From Phytopythium helicoides (taxonomy: Eukaryota > Oomycota > Peronosporomycetes > Pythiales > Pythiaceae): a DNA stretch of 64,000 nucleotides. This document shows positions 20,140 to 30,452 of the stretch, in pieces. The stretch lies in assembly GCA_024867545.1 (NCBI GenBank), contig JANFNE010000012.1, forward strand, positions 930,001 to 994,000, given 5' to 3'. A program made the position numbers and the translations under genes. The notes under the pieces are model-generated. The model saw nothing but the letters and a program-made list of their open reading frames with translations, was not told the DNA's origin and did no database searches. How positions within the stretch are numbered: position 1 is the first letter of the stretch; every line of letters starts with the position of its first letter.

Positions 20140-20589
20140 TCACTCGTCTAAAAGCCGGAATTCCTCTTCGTGCACCCATCGCTTCATCACGAACGTGTCG
20201 ACGACCATATCATCAATTTCTTCGTGATTCGTCATTGTGGTGTGCTCATCCAGATCCCGCCGTAGTCCGAACCGACGTGCACAGTTTGGACAGCGATATA
20301 CCGAGTCAGAGTTGTTGGTACCACCCGATCCTTCCAACTTCGCGCCTTCACTCAGCTTGTCCTGAACATAGACTCGTTTGGCTGCGTTCATCGCTCGCTT
20401 GATTATCATCTTTTTGACATATTTCTTCTCTAGTTGCTGTTTGCGTCCGAGGAGCCAGAAGAGCAAGCCATGGCTGTGAAGAAGCAGTCGTTCGAGTCCT
20501 CCAGAGAGGTACGATGATGATGCAGATGATAATGCGGGAGTGGACTTTGTTGCTGACTTGGTGAGGTGGCTGATCCACCACTTTTCGAG
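20140..20589 (-). pseudogene. Truncated mirror copy of the EF-hand/C2H2 gene
   Basis: Minus-strand copy of the last 450 nt or so of the gene at 13446-15673. It starts at CTCGAAAAG inside the second EF-hand region and ends at the same stop. It retains the C2H2 finger (CPNCARRFGLRRDLDEH; K to N change) but lacks the IQ motif and both EF-hand loops. Sequence upstream of 20,589 is unrelated. Several substitutions but no internal stop, so the break is recent. Without its own start and promoter it is almost certainly non-functional. Confidence 0.85.
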
Positions 20590-21077
20590 CACTTCGCTAA
20601 AACATTATGCCTTCTTCCGCGTCCATGTTCTGTGCGATAGTTGTATTTCCTGTTGTTTAGCTTTCCCAATACTCCGGAGTACAAGAAATGTGTGTGCTTT
20701 CGCTGATTGAAGAAAGGCCAACACACTTTGTACTGTTTTGATAATTCATAGGTTCTATGTAAGGTTAATTTGTCATTTGCATAATCTCTCGCACCGTAAC
20801 GCTATCATTAGCCCAAGTAGATCAGTCATCAAAGCCAAACCGCCACGGATCTGCATCTCAAAAATACCTGATGGTCAGTCTCATCCCACTCGCGTCACCC
20901 AAATGTGAGTTTGCATTCGAACTGCAACATCAATGCTAAAAAAAAAAAAAAGCTCACGGTAAGATGCCAAGGCAGTCGGCTCTTCAGGGATTCGACGCTC
21001 CTCCAACCACTTCGTGAAACACGCCTGCAGCAAAGCACTCAGCCTCACTTACATTGACTGAGTCGAGTGTAACCAAT
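20590..21077. other. Intergenic, no gene seen
   Basis: Begins at the outer edge of palindrome 1. It is more AT-rich than its surroundings and has a short A-run at 20,938-20,952. No coding region supported. Confidence 0.45.
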
Positions 21078-23385
21078 ATGCACGATCTTTCCAAGCCACA
21101 CGAAGAGCAAACAGGCGAACACGACGAGCAAAACGACAAAGTCGCATCAATCTCATTGAAGCGCAAGCCGCCGCCACTCTCCAAGCACAAGACGGCCATG
21201 TTTGCGCTCTACGGACATATTCGGCAGCTCGCGCTTTTCGCCATCGCAGCCATGGGCCTGTGGCCCATGCTGCTCCAAGTCATCCTCATTCCAGAAAGTG
21301 TATTCGGTGATGGACACGGTGACCGATACGAACAACTCTCCTACTTTGCGTTCGAGAACGACCACTACCAGGTACTCGAGCCTCGAAAAGTGAGCTGCAC
21401 GGATCTGCAACATATTCTCTTCAGTGGAACGACCCCCACAGCCACTACTGATCTCATCCGAGCAGTGCCGTACTCCACATTCGAGCTCGCTCGATCCCTC
21501 GTTGTAAACCAGACGACTGGGGACGGATTCATCAAGCTATCGGTGAATACAGGAATCCTGGGCCTCGGAACTGACAGTAGCGTATGCTTCGGTGGCGTGG
21601 ATGCGGAAGGAGCTATCCAGATCGAGGCGTTGATGAGTGCGAATGATGTCGAAGCCTTCGGTATCGACTCCTCGTGTGTCCAGGGTTCGGCCACACACAT
21701 GCGGCTGCGGATGCAGTCAACCGAGTTCTTCGTGCCGGACACCATGGGAGAACTCAACCCGTCACGTACATCCGGCGCCATGCTCATCGCGTCGTCAGTG
21801 GACGCAAATCTCAAACCCGTCTTGAGTTCGTGCTTCACGGCGACTCGGGCGGCGCGATACTCCGTGACGAAGAGCGCGACCGAATACAAGCGCCTCGTGA
21901 CCGTCTACTCTAGTCTGCTGCTCATACCCGAGACGTGCGCCTCCTTCACTATCTTTGGAGGTGTGCGGGACGAGTTCGGGTGTGCGTACTCGTCCATCGG
22001 GACGTCAGGTGCAGTGGCAGACATCAACTCGGACGGAAGCAGTCGAACGTACTCGTACCCGGCGCCGTGGCGCATGATCCAGTGCACTGTCACGGGAGAT
22101 TGCAGCTCTCTGTTGTTCACGCAGCTGTGGCTATCCGAGTGGTCCGTGCAGTCGGTCGACTCTGGACTCGTGCTGCGACACAACTTTGTCAACCACAAAG
22201 TGAACGAGGTGACGGTCGACAGTACGTTCAGCATCCGACTGCTCATCAGTCTGCAGATATTGGCTCTGGTCGTCACGGCGTACCTTACAAGCGTGCGAGG
22301 GTGGCACACCATCCGTTGCTCGTTCGTGTCTCCGTGGGCCACGACACCGAACGCCATCACTTCGTGTACCATTGCCAAGGTTGTTCGCAGCAGTTACAAC
22401 TTCATCCTGGTCGCGCAGATGGTACTGGGTGTGATCCAGTGGCGCAAACAGCTTACTATTGATCTGCTTGTTGGAGCTGACACGGAGCAGGCCGTGCTGC
22501 GAGCCGTCGGTTGCGGTACACTGATCGTGGCTCTAGCTATCAACATCGTGTTCGCTCGTGCGGGGGATCTGAAGATGCAGGAGATGGAACCCAGTGTCGC
22601 TCATGTCGTGGGTTTCTTGGCGTCGCTTGTGCTATACCTGGTGAGCCGGAAGTCTGCAGCAGCGCGTTCGTTATTGGCGAAAGGAATGCACTCGGTATCA
22701 GCAACCGAGGTGACGCAGCACTCTGGCTGTCGAGGCTCGTCTGTCTGTGCGATTGAAGCATCACTGAGCAACTATACCTGTCGTGCTAATCGTCATCATT
22801 GGGATCGCGACTTTCGTCGGACTATCGATACATGCTATGCTCCAGGCAAGCGTGCACGCGAATCTGAAGGTCGGCGCCGGTGTCATAGATTCGTACTCGC
22901 CCTCAAGTACAAAACCCAATCGTCAGCGGAAGCCATCCGAGCTTACCAACTCCTTCACGCGGTTCTTGGACGACCGATCTCGCCGCACGGCGCTATACGA
23001 TTGCAGCACAGAGGTATACGTGCAAGCGATGGATGGATCAATACTGTCAACTCGCGGTCAGCTCGAGGCGTGCGGCTTCGTGCCTGCCATGACGATGCTG
23101 TTCCGATATCGAGATCTGCCTTTGTTCTTGACGGCTCGAGTGCTGCCACTTCAGGTGCTCAACTTCTTCAACCTGACCGTGACGGTGTACGAGATTATGG
23201 ACACTGGTCGGATGGTTGGCGGCGTGCCGGTGGTGTATGTGGCGGACCAAATCATCCACGCGCACTGGAGTAAGCTGAAGAGCGCTCGTTTGGGCTGGAT
23301 GGATGAACTCTACGGAGGTGAAGACGTCGATCACCGGTTCACATCTGGTATTAGCACTAAGATGAGTGTTCGGGGGTTGGCTTGA
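21078..23385 (+). pseudogene. Orphan multi-pass membrane protein, copy 1 (frameshifted)
   Basis: Close paralogue of 35086-37335. The first ATG in frame is 21,078 (MHDLSKPHEE); the N-terminal 30 residues or so differ from copy 2 and then match from KPPPLSKHK on. At 22,777-22,778 one extra C (ACTATACCTG against ACTATACTG in copy 2) shifts the frame inside the last membrane span. The remaining 200 residues continue in the next frame to 23,385. Read as is, the protein would lose the conserved C-terminal domain and gain an unrelated tail. It is either a young pseudogene or a sequencing error. I do not recognise the family; see copy 2. Confidence 0.75.
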
Positions 23386-23656
23386 AACGCTGTAAAGGAC
23401 CTTGGGAAGTAAGCCCAGCACCAACGAAGGAGTCGAAAACTCGCGAAAATAAACTGTGTGTGGGTCGGGATTTTGTTCTGGTCGGATGCTGCCACAGTTG
23501 ATGAGAAAGTCGATCTGAAGGTGGGGCTGAGGTAAACATCGCAGATGTAAGATCAACACAAATCCTCGATGAAGCTTTGCAGTCGATTGTCCTGTTACCC
23601 GTCCATCCGCCACAAAAGTCCATCGTCCTCCTTTGCCAACCGCGTGAAAAAAAAAG

Positions 23657-23693
<37 letters not shown>

Positions 23694-24260
23694 TCCTTCA
23701 GAAAATCCAGCCCGAGAGAATTTTCACTTTCCCGCCGAAATTCCCTCGCCTTTCCGCCCTCCAGCCTTTTTCGCCGCAACTAATCCCCCACTGCCCTCGC
23801 TCGCTCTCCTCCGCGCAAGACGAGGTCCCCGCCGCCTTCAACTCGAGTTCCTGCTCGAGTTCAACCCCGCCTGTACCCTTAACCGCCATAACGCGTTCGA
23901 ACCCGCGCGCGCAGCCGCACCACTCCACCTCCACACCATTTTCCCCATACAAACCGCAAGAGCGAACGAACCGTACCGGTTCGTAACGCTCGGTTCAGCT
24001 CACGTCCCGACGACGCGGCGCCTGTCGCCCCCGCGGCGCCAGACCCGCGTTCGCCCGCCAGCCCCGAGAAGCCCCGCGCGCCGCGCTCCCCTCGCCGTAC
24101 GTGGGCCCCCGCGTGTCTCCCCTCGTCGCCGCGTGCTCGGCGCTGCTCCCCGCGTCTCGCTGGTGCCGGCGCAGGTCTCGGCGGCTCCTGGATCGCCGTC
24201 TAACGCGAGTTACGCCCGCCGCAGGTTTCTCCCCCCTCGCCCCCTTTGCCCCCTGACGAT
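23386..24260. other. Upstream region of casein kinase 1
   Basis: Contains an A-tract (23,647-23,689) and then a very GC-rich, CGC/CCC-rich stretch up to the kinase ATG. The long arginine/proline-rich open frame across it (23,569-24,372) is a composition artefact. No gene. Confidence 0.5.
23647..23689. repeat. Poly(A) tract
   Basis: Forty-three bases, all A except one G at 23,656. It lies downstream of membrane protein copy 1; it could be a retro-insertion tail or simple slippage. No target-site duplication recognised. Confidence 0.8.
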
Positions 24261-25460
24261 ATGTCGGCCCTCCGAGAGTCGGCGCTCGAGCTGCGCGTGG
24301 GCAAGAAGTTCCGCCTCGGCCGCAAGATCGGCTCGGGCTCGTTCGGAGACTTCTACCTCGCCACCAACATGACGACGGGCGAGGAGGTCGGCATTAAGCT
24401 CGAGCCCGTCAAGAGCAAGCACCCGCAGCTGCTCTACGAGTCCAAGATCTACAAGATCCTGCGCGGCGGCCTGGGCGTGCCGCAGCTGCACTGGTTCGGC
24501 GTCGAGGGAGAGTATAACGTCATGGTCATCGACCTGCTCGGACCCTCGCTCGAGGACCTGTTCAACTACTGCGGCCGCCGATTCCAGCTCAAGACGGTGC
24601 TCATGATCGCCGACCAGATGCTCTGCCGCCTAGAGTACTTCCACTCGAAGAACTTTATCCACCGCGACGTCAAGCCAGACAACTTTTTGATCGGACTCGG
24701 CAAGCGCGCGCAGATCGTGTACATTATCGACTTTGGACTCGCCAAGAAGTACCGAGACCCCAAGACGCACCAGCACATCCCCTACCGTGAGAACAAGAAC
24801 CTCACGGGCACGGCGCGCTACGCGTCCATCAACACGCACGTCGGCATCGAGCAGAGTCGCCGCGATGACCTCGAGTCGGTCGGCTACGTCTTCATGTACT
24901 TTATCCGCGGCTCGCTGCCGTGGCAGGGACTCAAGGCCAACACCAAGAAGCAAAAGTACGAGAAGATCATGGAGAAGAAGATGAACACGCCCATCGAGGT
25001 GCTCTGCAAGGGATACCCGGCCGAGTTCCGCGCCTACTTCGAGTACTGCCGCGCGCTGCGCTTCGACGACAAGCCCGACTACGCCTACCTCAAGCGCCTC
25101 TTCAAGGAGCTCTTCTTCCGCAAGGGCTTCCAGTTCGACGCCATGTTCGACTGGACTGTGCTCAACCTGCGCTCGGCGCGCCGCGAGCGCGACACGAGCG
25201 GCGACACGGGCGAGCGCAGCGCGCGCATCGACTCTCGCCAGGACGCTGGCCGTCCGGTTGCATCTCAGGGTCGTGTGTACGTGCGCGAGGAGTCAAAGGA
25301 GTCTGGTGGCCACACGCCGGCGCAGGCTTCATACCGCTCGGGGCTCCGCGACGACCGGCAGATGGGCATGGACGCTGGCTACGCAGCCCCGCGCGTGGCT
25401 ACTGGCGCCAGCCGCGATGTGCTCGGCGAGGCCAAGCCTCTGAGCCGACAACGCTACTAG
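24261..25460 (+). CDS. Casein kinase 1 family protein kinase
   Basis: 399-aa serine/threonine kinase of the CK1 delta/epsilon type; phosphorylates acidic or primed substrates in many signalling routes. The catalytic domain occupies about 15-290: glycine loop GSGSFGD 24-30, lysine K46, catalytic loop HRDVKPDN 134-141, DFG 157-159. The CK1 hallmark [13 protein letters not shown] (181-193) replaces the usual APE region. The tail (300-399) is low complexity with Arg, Ser and Gly, as in other CK1s. The ATG at 24,261 begins [20 protein letters not shown], the usual CK1 start. Single exon, intact, strongly GC-biased codons. Confidence 0.95.
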   Translation: MSALRESALELRVGKKFRLGRKIGSGSFGDFYLATNMTTGEEVGIKLEPVKSKHPQLLYESKIYKILRGGLGVPQLHWFGVEGEYNVMVIDLLGPSLEDLFNYCGRRFQLKTVLMIADQMLCRLEYFHSKNFIHRDVKPDNFLIGLGKRAQIVYIIDFGLAKKYRDPKTHQHIPYRENKNLTGTARYASINTHVGIEQSRRDDLESVGYVFMYFIRGSLPWQGLKANTKKQKYEKIMEKKMNTPIEVLCKGYPAEFRAYFEYCRALRFDDKPDYAYLKRLFKELFFRKGFQFDAMFDWTVLNLRSARRERDTSGDTGERSARIDSRQDAGRPVASQGRVYVREESKESGGHTPAQASYRSGLRDDRQMGMDAGYAAPRVATGASRDVLGEAKPLSRQRY

Positions 25461-26065
25461 GCACTATGATGCGTGGATGAAGCAGGGAGAAAGGAGGTCG
25501 CGATGCCAGCGGCCGGGCGATTCACAGCGAAAACGACTGACGACTGAGAAGAGAGAGAAGCGAGCGGAAGAACCAAGTACAGTAGAGGACGAAGGCTCGA
25601 CCGGGCGAGGACGCACGCTATTGCACCCGGTCGACGCTCACTCTCCTCCGTGTATGCGTGCGATACTAATGCATTCATTCATACGTTCGTTGTGCTTTGA
25701 TTCCGCCCTGCCTCGCTTGAGGAGGCACCATTATCCAGGCTCGATCGTCCCCTCGCTCTCGTTCATCTCAGGTCCGAGAACTTGCCGTGTCCTGCAACTT
25801 GTCCTCCCTGTCGTCCACGCGTTTTGGCGAGTTAGTGACCGCTGATTGCCAGCCAGATGTGGACCTTGCGCAAGGATGGTGAGCGTCATGCGGGATGTGC
25901 AAGCGTCAACACAGTGACACTCCGTTTGTTGAAGTTGAACTTGTCCCGCTTCATGAGGGCAACCATTTTCTCTTGAAAGAAACCGATCGCCACGACGTCA
26001 AGCAGGCCACATCTATCTACACAGTCGGTCACTCTATCAGAACCGCGCAACCACCTCTCTTGGGG
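25461..26065. other. Intergenic, no gene seen
   Basis: 3' flank of the kinase gene up to the start of homology with the orphan membrane gene. Nothing supportable. Confidence 0.45.
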
Positions 26066-26477
26066 CTTCGAGGTATCTCTAAACAACTACATCGTCGTGC
26101 TGATTGTCATTACCAGAATCGCGACTTTCATCAGTTTGCATGGACTGCGGGCAAGTGTGCACATCAATCCGAAAATCAGCGCCGGAGTCAATGACTCACA
26201 CTCGTTCTCGACGGCAACGTCTATTCGACAGCGAAGCCCATCAAAAGACGACCGACTCCCTCATGCCGGATCCTGGGCGACCGATATCGCCTGTGTACGA
26301 GATCATGGACACGGGTCGGATGGTGAACAGCGTACCAACAGTGATGCGGAAGAACAGATCATCCGAGCACACTGGAGCGAGCTGAAGAGCGCACGACTGA
26401 GCTGGACAGACATGTGCTATGGTGGAGAAGTCGCCAAGCACCGCTTCACTTCCTCTATCAACCAGAAATGCCAATGA
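26066..26477 (+). pseudogene. 3' fragment of orphan membrane protein gene (left of PG-E)
   Basis: Matches the end of membrane protein copy 2: first the last membrane span region (TTCGAGGTATCTCT onward), then, after an internal deletion, YEIMDTGRMV and the C-terminal HWSELKSARLSWTDMCYGG to SSINQK. The frame is broken several times and the original stop has mutated (TGA to TGC), giving two extra codons. It is a remnant, tail to tail with PG-E exactly as copy 2 is with PG-H. Confidence 0.8.
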
Positions 26478-26691
26478 AAGCTCCACGATTGACTTCCTTT
26501 TTGAAATGCACTGACTGTTTCATGTTGAAGTACACTTCAAGTTGAAGCAGACCGGATTTGCCTCTCGATCTCGACTCGCGGGGCGGCAAATCAATCACAT
26601 CTATATACTACACACTCTATGATACAATGCTTCTTTGCACTGCATCAGCAACCCACAACTCCCCGTTCCTTGCATTGAGGATCCACTCCGC

Positions 26692-27783
26692 TTAGCAGGT
26701 GATGCCGCTGGGCTGACCCTTGCAGCTGCCCTGCGACGTGGCCTTCACTGTGATTCCCGAGAATGACCAGGTCGAGGCGTAGGCCGAGTTGACAAGCACA
26801 TCGTAGAGGTTGGTAGCGGTACCCGAGAGTCCGCTGATGGTGACGCCCTTGATGTTCACCTTGCTGGTGGCCGAACCTGAGTAGCCCTGCGCGGCAAAGG
26901 AGTAGTCCCCGCGGATCACAATCGCGTTCTCCACATTCGACAGCGTGTTTCCGATGTACTTGACGTTCTCAACGAGACCGAAATCTCCCGTGATGGTCTT
27001 GATACGGATGCCGTTGACGCTGTTGATGATCTTGTTGTTCGAGACCGTGAGACCGTTGACCGTGTTCGCGGCTGAGAGGGCCGTGCCACCGAGAGAGCCA
27101 ATCGAGATACCGTGGCCACCGCTGCACGTGTTGCTGGAGAAGACGGTGGTGGTGGACGACTGCATGGCGAGACAGTCGTCCTGATTGTAGATGGTGTTGC
27201 CGGTGATGGTGATACCCGTGTTGGCGCTGAGGTCGAATCCGTCCGTGTTCTTGGCGATACCATTTCCTGCGCTCGAGTCGAGCGTGAGACCGCTGATGGT
27301 CGTGCTCTGCGAGTTGAGGATGCTGAAGGTGCGGTAGGGCGAGTTCTTGATGGTGAACCCCGAGACAGTTGAGCCAACGACATTGTGCATGCGGAAGAAG
27401 ACAGGGCGCTTCATGGACGAGTTGGCCTTGTACTTGGTCCAGTACCACGATCCCTGACCGTCGAGCGTGCCGCTACCCTTGACGGTCAAGTCCGTGCCAG
27501 TGAGCAGCACGAGCGGTCCGTCCCACGCCTCCTCGCCGAACGTCGTGGTTCCCGTGAACTCGATGGTGGCTCCGGACTTGACTTTGGTCAGGTCGAGGGT
27601 GACGCCGGCGGGGACCGTGAGCGATCCGATGGTGATGGTGGTGCAGGTCGAGACATCGGTACCGGCCGTGTAGGTTCCGGTGAGTGTGCAAGTGCTGGCG
27701 TCGGCTTCCTGGCGCATCATGGGAGCAGCGTTGGTGCCTGCGAAGGCAGCGAGTGCGAGGATGACGGGTGCGAAGAGCTTCAT
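26692..27783 (-). CDS. PG-E: secreted polygalacturonase (GH28)
   Basis: 363 aa, signal peptide 1-19, APMMRQEADAS segment, then the GH28 fold with NTD 179-181, DD 202-203, H224 and RIK 260-262; ends GQPSGITC. Head-to-head partner of PG-F, from which it differs at only a few residues (for example G81E-to-K region, Q/E near 160, N/G and N/D near 250). One N-glycosylation sequon (NSS, about 125) not present in PG-B to PG-D. Subgroup with PG-F, PG-H and PG-I by the C-terminus and 3' flank. Confidence 0.94.
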   Translation of the reverse strand: MKLFAPVILALAAFAGTNAAPMMRQEADASTCTLTGTYTAGTDVSTCTTITIGSLTVPAGVTLDLTKVKSGATIEFTGTTTFGEEAWDGPLVLLTGTDLTVKGSGTLDGQGSWYWTKYKANSSMKRPVFFRMHNVVGSTVSGFTIKNSPYRTFSILNSQSTTISGLTLDSSAGNGIAKNTDGFDLSANTGITITGNTIYNQDDCLAMQSSTTTVFSSNTCSGGHGISIGSLGGTALSAANTVNGLTVSNNKIINSVNGIRIKTITGDFGLVENVKYIGNTLSNVENAIVIRGDYSFAAQGYSGSATSKVNIKGVTISGLSGTATNLYDVLVNSAYASTWSFSGITVKATSQGSCKGQPSGITC

Positions 27784-27841
27784 GGCGGTGTAGGTTGGTG
27801 AAGGTTGTGTTGCGGTCTTGGATTGCTTGTGGTTGGCAAGT

Positions 27842-27857
27842 GAAATTGCGGAATGAG
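27842..27857 (-). promoter_or_regulatory. Core promoter of PG-E
   Basis: CTCATTCCGCAATTTC on the minus strand, 58 nt before the ATG; exact oomycete initiator plus flanking region. Confidence 0.8.
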
Positions 27858-28442
27858 GTCGTGGTGGAGTGGAGTTTTTGTTGGTAGAAAGCTGCGCGGT
27901 GCACTTGACTGGGTAGGCAATAGTGCTGGACTTTTTTTTTTCGCAGTTCGAGGAGTTGTAGACTCGAGTGTGGTCTTACGATCTGTGAGACGATACGATA
28001 TACCTTTCGTGTCGACAAGCAACCGACTAGCCAACGACATCATGGAGAGATTAGCACGAACAGTTGAAAATCGCGCCAAATCGTGGTGCATTGTGATCCG
28101 CCAAACTCACGAGAGACTCTGTGAGCTCATCTCTGCTCGGATTTGCGACTCTCAGTGCAACCCTCATGGAAATTTTGGCACCGCGACCACTAAATCGTCG
28201 GCGCGAGTGGATCAGCGGGTTTCACCTCCTGGTTTTGGCGAACACGGGTCGTGTGCAACCGCCCAGGTACGAGCGATCTTGCATTGCGATTGCACGCGAA
28301 AGCGTGGTTGTATCGATTTGTATAATACAAACCGGATCTGAAGGCAGTCAACCTTACACTAAACCTTGATACAGTGTATTGAGCTTAATAGCTCAGGTAA
28401 AGTTCTTTGAGAACAGCGTACGGTCTCGTCAATCGGTGAAAT

Positions 28443-28456
28443 TGAGACCAGACACC
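28443..28456 (+). promoter_or_regulatory. Upstream PG motif (TGAGACCAGACACC)
   Basis: About 250 nt before the PG-F ATG; same motif upstream of PG-A, PG-D and PG-H. Confidence 0.4.
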
Positions 28457-28629
28457 TCCACACCGTTGTAGAGATATTCAATTGTATCCGCAGCCCTACA
28501 CGAAATGATAAAAGTCACGTTTTCGTGCACGCTGTATAACACTGCAGGTAGGAAACAGGACCTTTCAAGCGGCCATTCGATTGAATACAACAGCCTCATT
28601 CATTCGCAGACACATCACTCCACCACGAC

Positions 28630-28645
28630 CTCATTCCGCAATTTC
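28630..28645 (+). promoter_or_regulatory. Core promoter of PG-F
   Basis: CTCATTCCGCAATTTC, 58 nt before the ATG; identical to the PG-E element and spacing. Confidence 0.8.
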
Positions 28646-28703
28646 ACTTGCCAACCACAAGCAATCCAAGACCGCAACACAACCTTCACCAACCTACACC
28701 GCC

Positions 28704-29795
28704 ATGAAGCTCTTCGCACCCGTCATCCTCGCACTCGCTGCCTTCGCAGGCATCAACGCTGCTCCCATGATGCGCCAGGAAGCCGACGCCAGCACTTGCA
28801 CACTCACCGGAACCTACACGGCCGGTACCGATGTCTCGACCTGCACCACCATCACCATCGGATCGCTCACGGTCCCCGCTGGCGTCACCCTCGACCTGAC
28901 CAAAGTCAAGTCCGGAGCCACTATCGAGTTCACGGGAACCACGACGTTCGGCAAGGAGGCGTGGGACGGACCGCTCGTGCTGCTCACCGGCACGGACCTG
29001 ACCGTCAAGGGTAGCGGCACGCTCGACGGTCAGGGATCGTGGTACTGGACCAAGTACAAGGCCAACTCGTCCATGAAGCGCCCTGTCTTCTTCCGCATGC
29101 ACAACGTCGTTGGCTCAACAGTCTCGGGATTCACCATCAAGAACTCGCCCTATCGCACCTTCAGCATCCTCAACTCGGAGAGCACGACCATCAGCGGTCT
29201 CACGCTCGACTCGAGCGCGGGCAATGGTATCGCCAAGAACACGGACGGCTTCGACCTCAGCGCCAACACGGGTATTACCATCACCGGCAACACCATCTAC
29301 AACCAGGATGACTGTCTCGCCATGCAGTCATCCACCACCACCGTCTTCTCCAGCAACACGTGCAGCGGTGGCCACGGTATCTCGATCGGCTCTCTCGGTG
29401 GCACGGCCCTCTCAGCAGCCAACACGGTCAACGGTCTCACGGTCTCGGGCAACAAGATCATCGACAGCGTGAACGGCATCCGCATCAAGACCATCACGGG
29501 AGATTTCGGTCTCGTCGAGAATGTCAAGTACATCGGAAACACGCTGTCGAATGTGCAGAACGCGATTGTGATTCGCGGTGACTACTCCTTTGCCGCGCAG
29601 GGCTACTCGGGTTCGGCCACCAGCAAGGTGAACATCAAGGGCGTCACCATCAGCGGACTCTCGGGTACCGCCACCAACCTCTACGATGTGCTTGTCAACT
29701 CACCGTACGCCTCGACCTGGTCGTTCTCGGGAATTACGGTGAAGGCCACGTCGCAGGGAAGCTGCAAGGGCCAGCCCAGTGGCATCACCTGCTAA
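28704..29795 (+). CDS. PG-F: secreted polygalacturonase (GH28)
   Basis: 363 aa, signal peptide (MKLFAPVILALAAFAGINA), GH28 motifs NTD 179-181, DD 202-203, H224 and RIK 260-262, C-terminus GQPSGITC. Near-identical to PG-E. In places (GNKIIDS, ILNSES) it carries residues typical of PG-B to PG-D instead, a sign of exchange between subgroups. Start chosen at the signal-peptide Met; no earlier in-frame ATG gives a leader. Confidence 0.94.
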   Translation: MKLFAPVILALAAFAGINAAPMMRQEADASTCTLTGTYTAGTDVSTCTTITIGSLTVPAGVTLDLTKVKSGATIEFTGTTTFGKEAWDGPLVLLTGTDLTVKGSGTLDGQGSWYWTKYKANSSMKRPVFFRMHNVVGSTVSGFTIKNSPYRTFSILNSESTTISGLTLDSSAGNGIAKNTDGFDLSANTGITITGNTIYNQDDCLAMQSSTTTVFSSNTCSGGHGISIGSLGGTALSAANTVNGLTVSGNKIIDSVNGIRIKTITGDFGLVENVKYIGNTLSNVQNAIVIRGDYSFAAQGYSGSATSKVNIKGVTISGLSGTATNLYDVLVNSPYASTWSFSGITVKATSQGSCKGQPSGITC

Positions 29796-30009
29796 GCGGA
29801 GTGGATCCTCAATGCAAGGAACGGGAAGTTGTGGGTTGCTGATGCAGTGCAAGGAAGCATTGTATCATAGAGTGTGTAGTATATAGATGTGATTGATTTG
29901 CCGCCCCGCGAGTCGAGATCGAGAGGCAAATCCGGTCTGCTTCAACTTGAAGTGTACTTCAACATGAAACAGTCAGTGCATTTCAAAAAGGAAGTCAATC
30001 GTGGAGCTT

Positions 30010-30310
30010 TCATTGGCATTTCTGGTTGATAGAGGAAGTGAAGCGGTGCTTGGCGACTTCTCCACCATAGCACATGTCTGTCCAGCTCAGTCGTGCGCTC
30101 TTCAGCTCGCTCCAGTGTGCTCGGATGATCTGTTCTTCCGCATCACTGTTGGTACGCTGTTCACCATCCGACCTGTGTCCATGATCTCGAACACTCCACG
30201 GTCAGGCTGAAGAAGTTGAGCACTTGAAGTGGAAACACTCAAGCCACCAGGAGCAAAGGCAGATCTCGGTATCGGAACAGCATCGTCATGGCTGGCACGA
30301 ACCCCCATGT
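30010..30310 (-). pseudogene. 3' fragment of orphan membrane protein gene (right of PG-F)
   Basis: Minus-strand remnant. The part to 30,189 mirrors the fragment left of PG-E. From 30,190 to about 30,310 it continues with a different segment of the same gene (CCAGCCATGACGATGCTGTT and CTCAACTTCTTC) that the left fragment lacks. The two fragments therefore retain different pieces of one ancestral C-terminal region. The frame is broken; not functional. Confidence 0.75.
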
Positions 30311-30452
30311 CTACGTCACTGCGAGGTGCCAGCGTCAATTCATCCCCAATTTGTTGCTTGAATCTACGGAAGTCTCAACGTAAAACATGTATTTTGCTGC
30401 AGAACTTGCGACCACACTACGGGTGAGCCTACTCGAACATACCTGTCATCGC

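Larger units (their letters stand above)
18430..20589. repeat. Palindrome 1, right arm
   Basis: Mirror of 15,224-17,400. It carries PG-D, the octamer repeat and a truncated EF-hand gene end. The inner edge lies near the CTTCGATCTCT block; beyond it the sequence no longer matches the left arm. Confidence 0.92.
26298..27870. repeat. Palindrome 2, left arm
   Basis: Inverted copy of 28,617-30,189 (x + y = 56,487 throughout, 1,573 bp). It contains the membrane gene fragment, the PG-E 3' flank, PG-E, its leader and its core promoter. Both edges can be placed to the base: the outer one at ACGAGATCATGG and the inner one at CTCCACCACG. Confidence 0.93.
27784..28703. other. Bidirectional promoter spacer between PG-E and PG-F
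   Basis: Both core promoters and one TGAGACCAGACACC motif on the PG-F side. About 28,080-28,260 is homologous, inverted, to about 39,080-39,310 in the PG-H/I spacer. The 162-residue open frame at 27,853-28,341 is interrupted by a stop in the homologous spacer, so it is unlikely to be coding. Confidence 0.55.
28617..30189. repeat. Palindrome 2, right arm
   Basis: Mirror of 26,298-27,870, carrying the PG-F promoter, PG-F, its 3' flank and a fragment of the orphan membrane gene. Spacer between the arms is 746 bp. Confidence 0.93.

Noticed and set aside
15224..20589. Palindrome 1 as a pure assembly artefact
   Set aside because: The outer arms carry about 11 substitutions and the PG leaders differ by a 21-nt indel, which a false duplication would not show; still worth confirming with long reads.
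23647..23689. Poly(A) tract as the tail of a retrotransposed gene (membrane protein copy 1)
   Set aside because: The tract lies about 260 nt past the stop but no flanking target duplication was found, and copy 2 has the same intronless structure, so loss of introns cannot be shown.
23569..24372. 267-residue Arg/Pro-rich open frame before and into the CK1 gene
   Set aside because: Begins in the poly(A) region and overlaps the kinase out of frame; a GC-content artefact.
27853..28341. 162-residue open frame in the PG-E/F spacer
   Set aside because: The homologous part of the PG-H/I spacer has an in-frame stop and does not keep the protein sequence.
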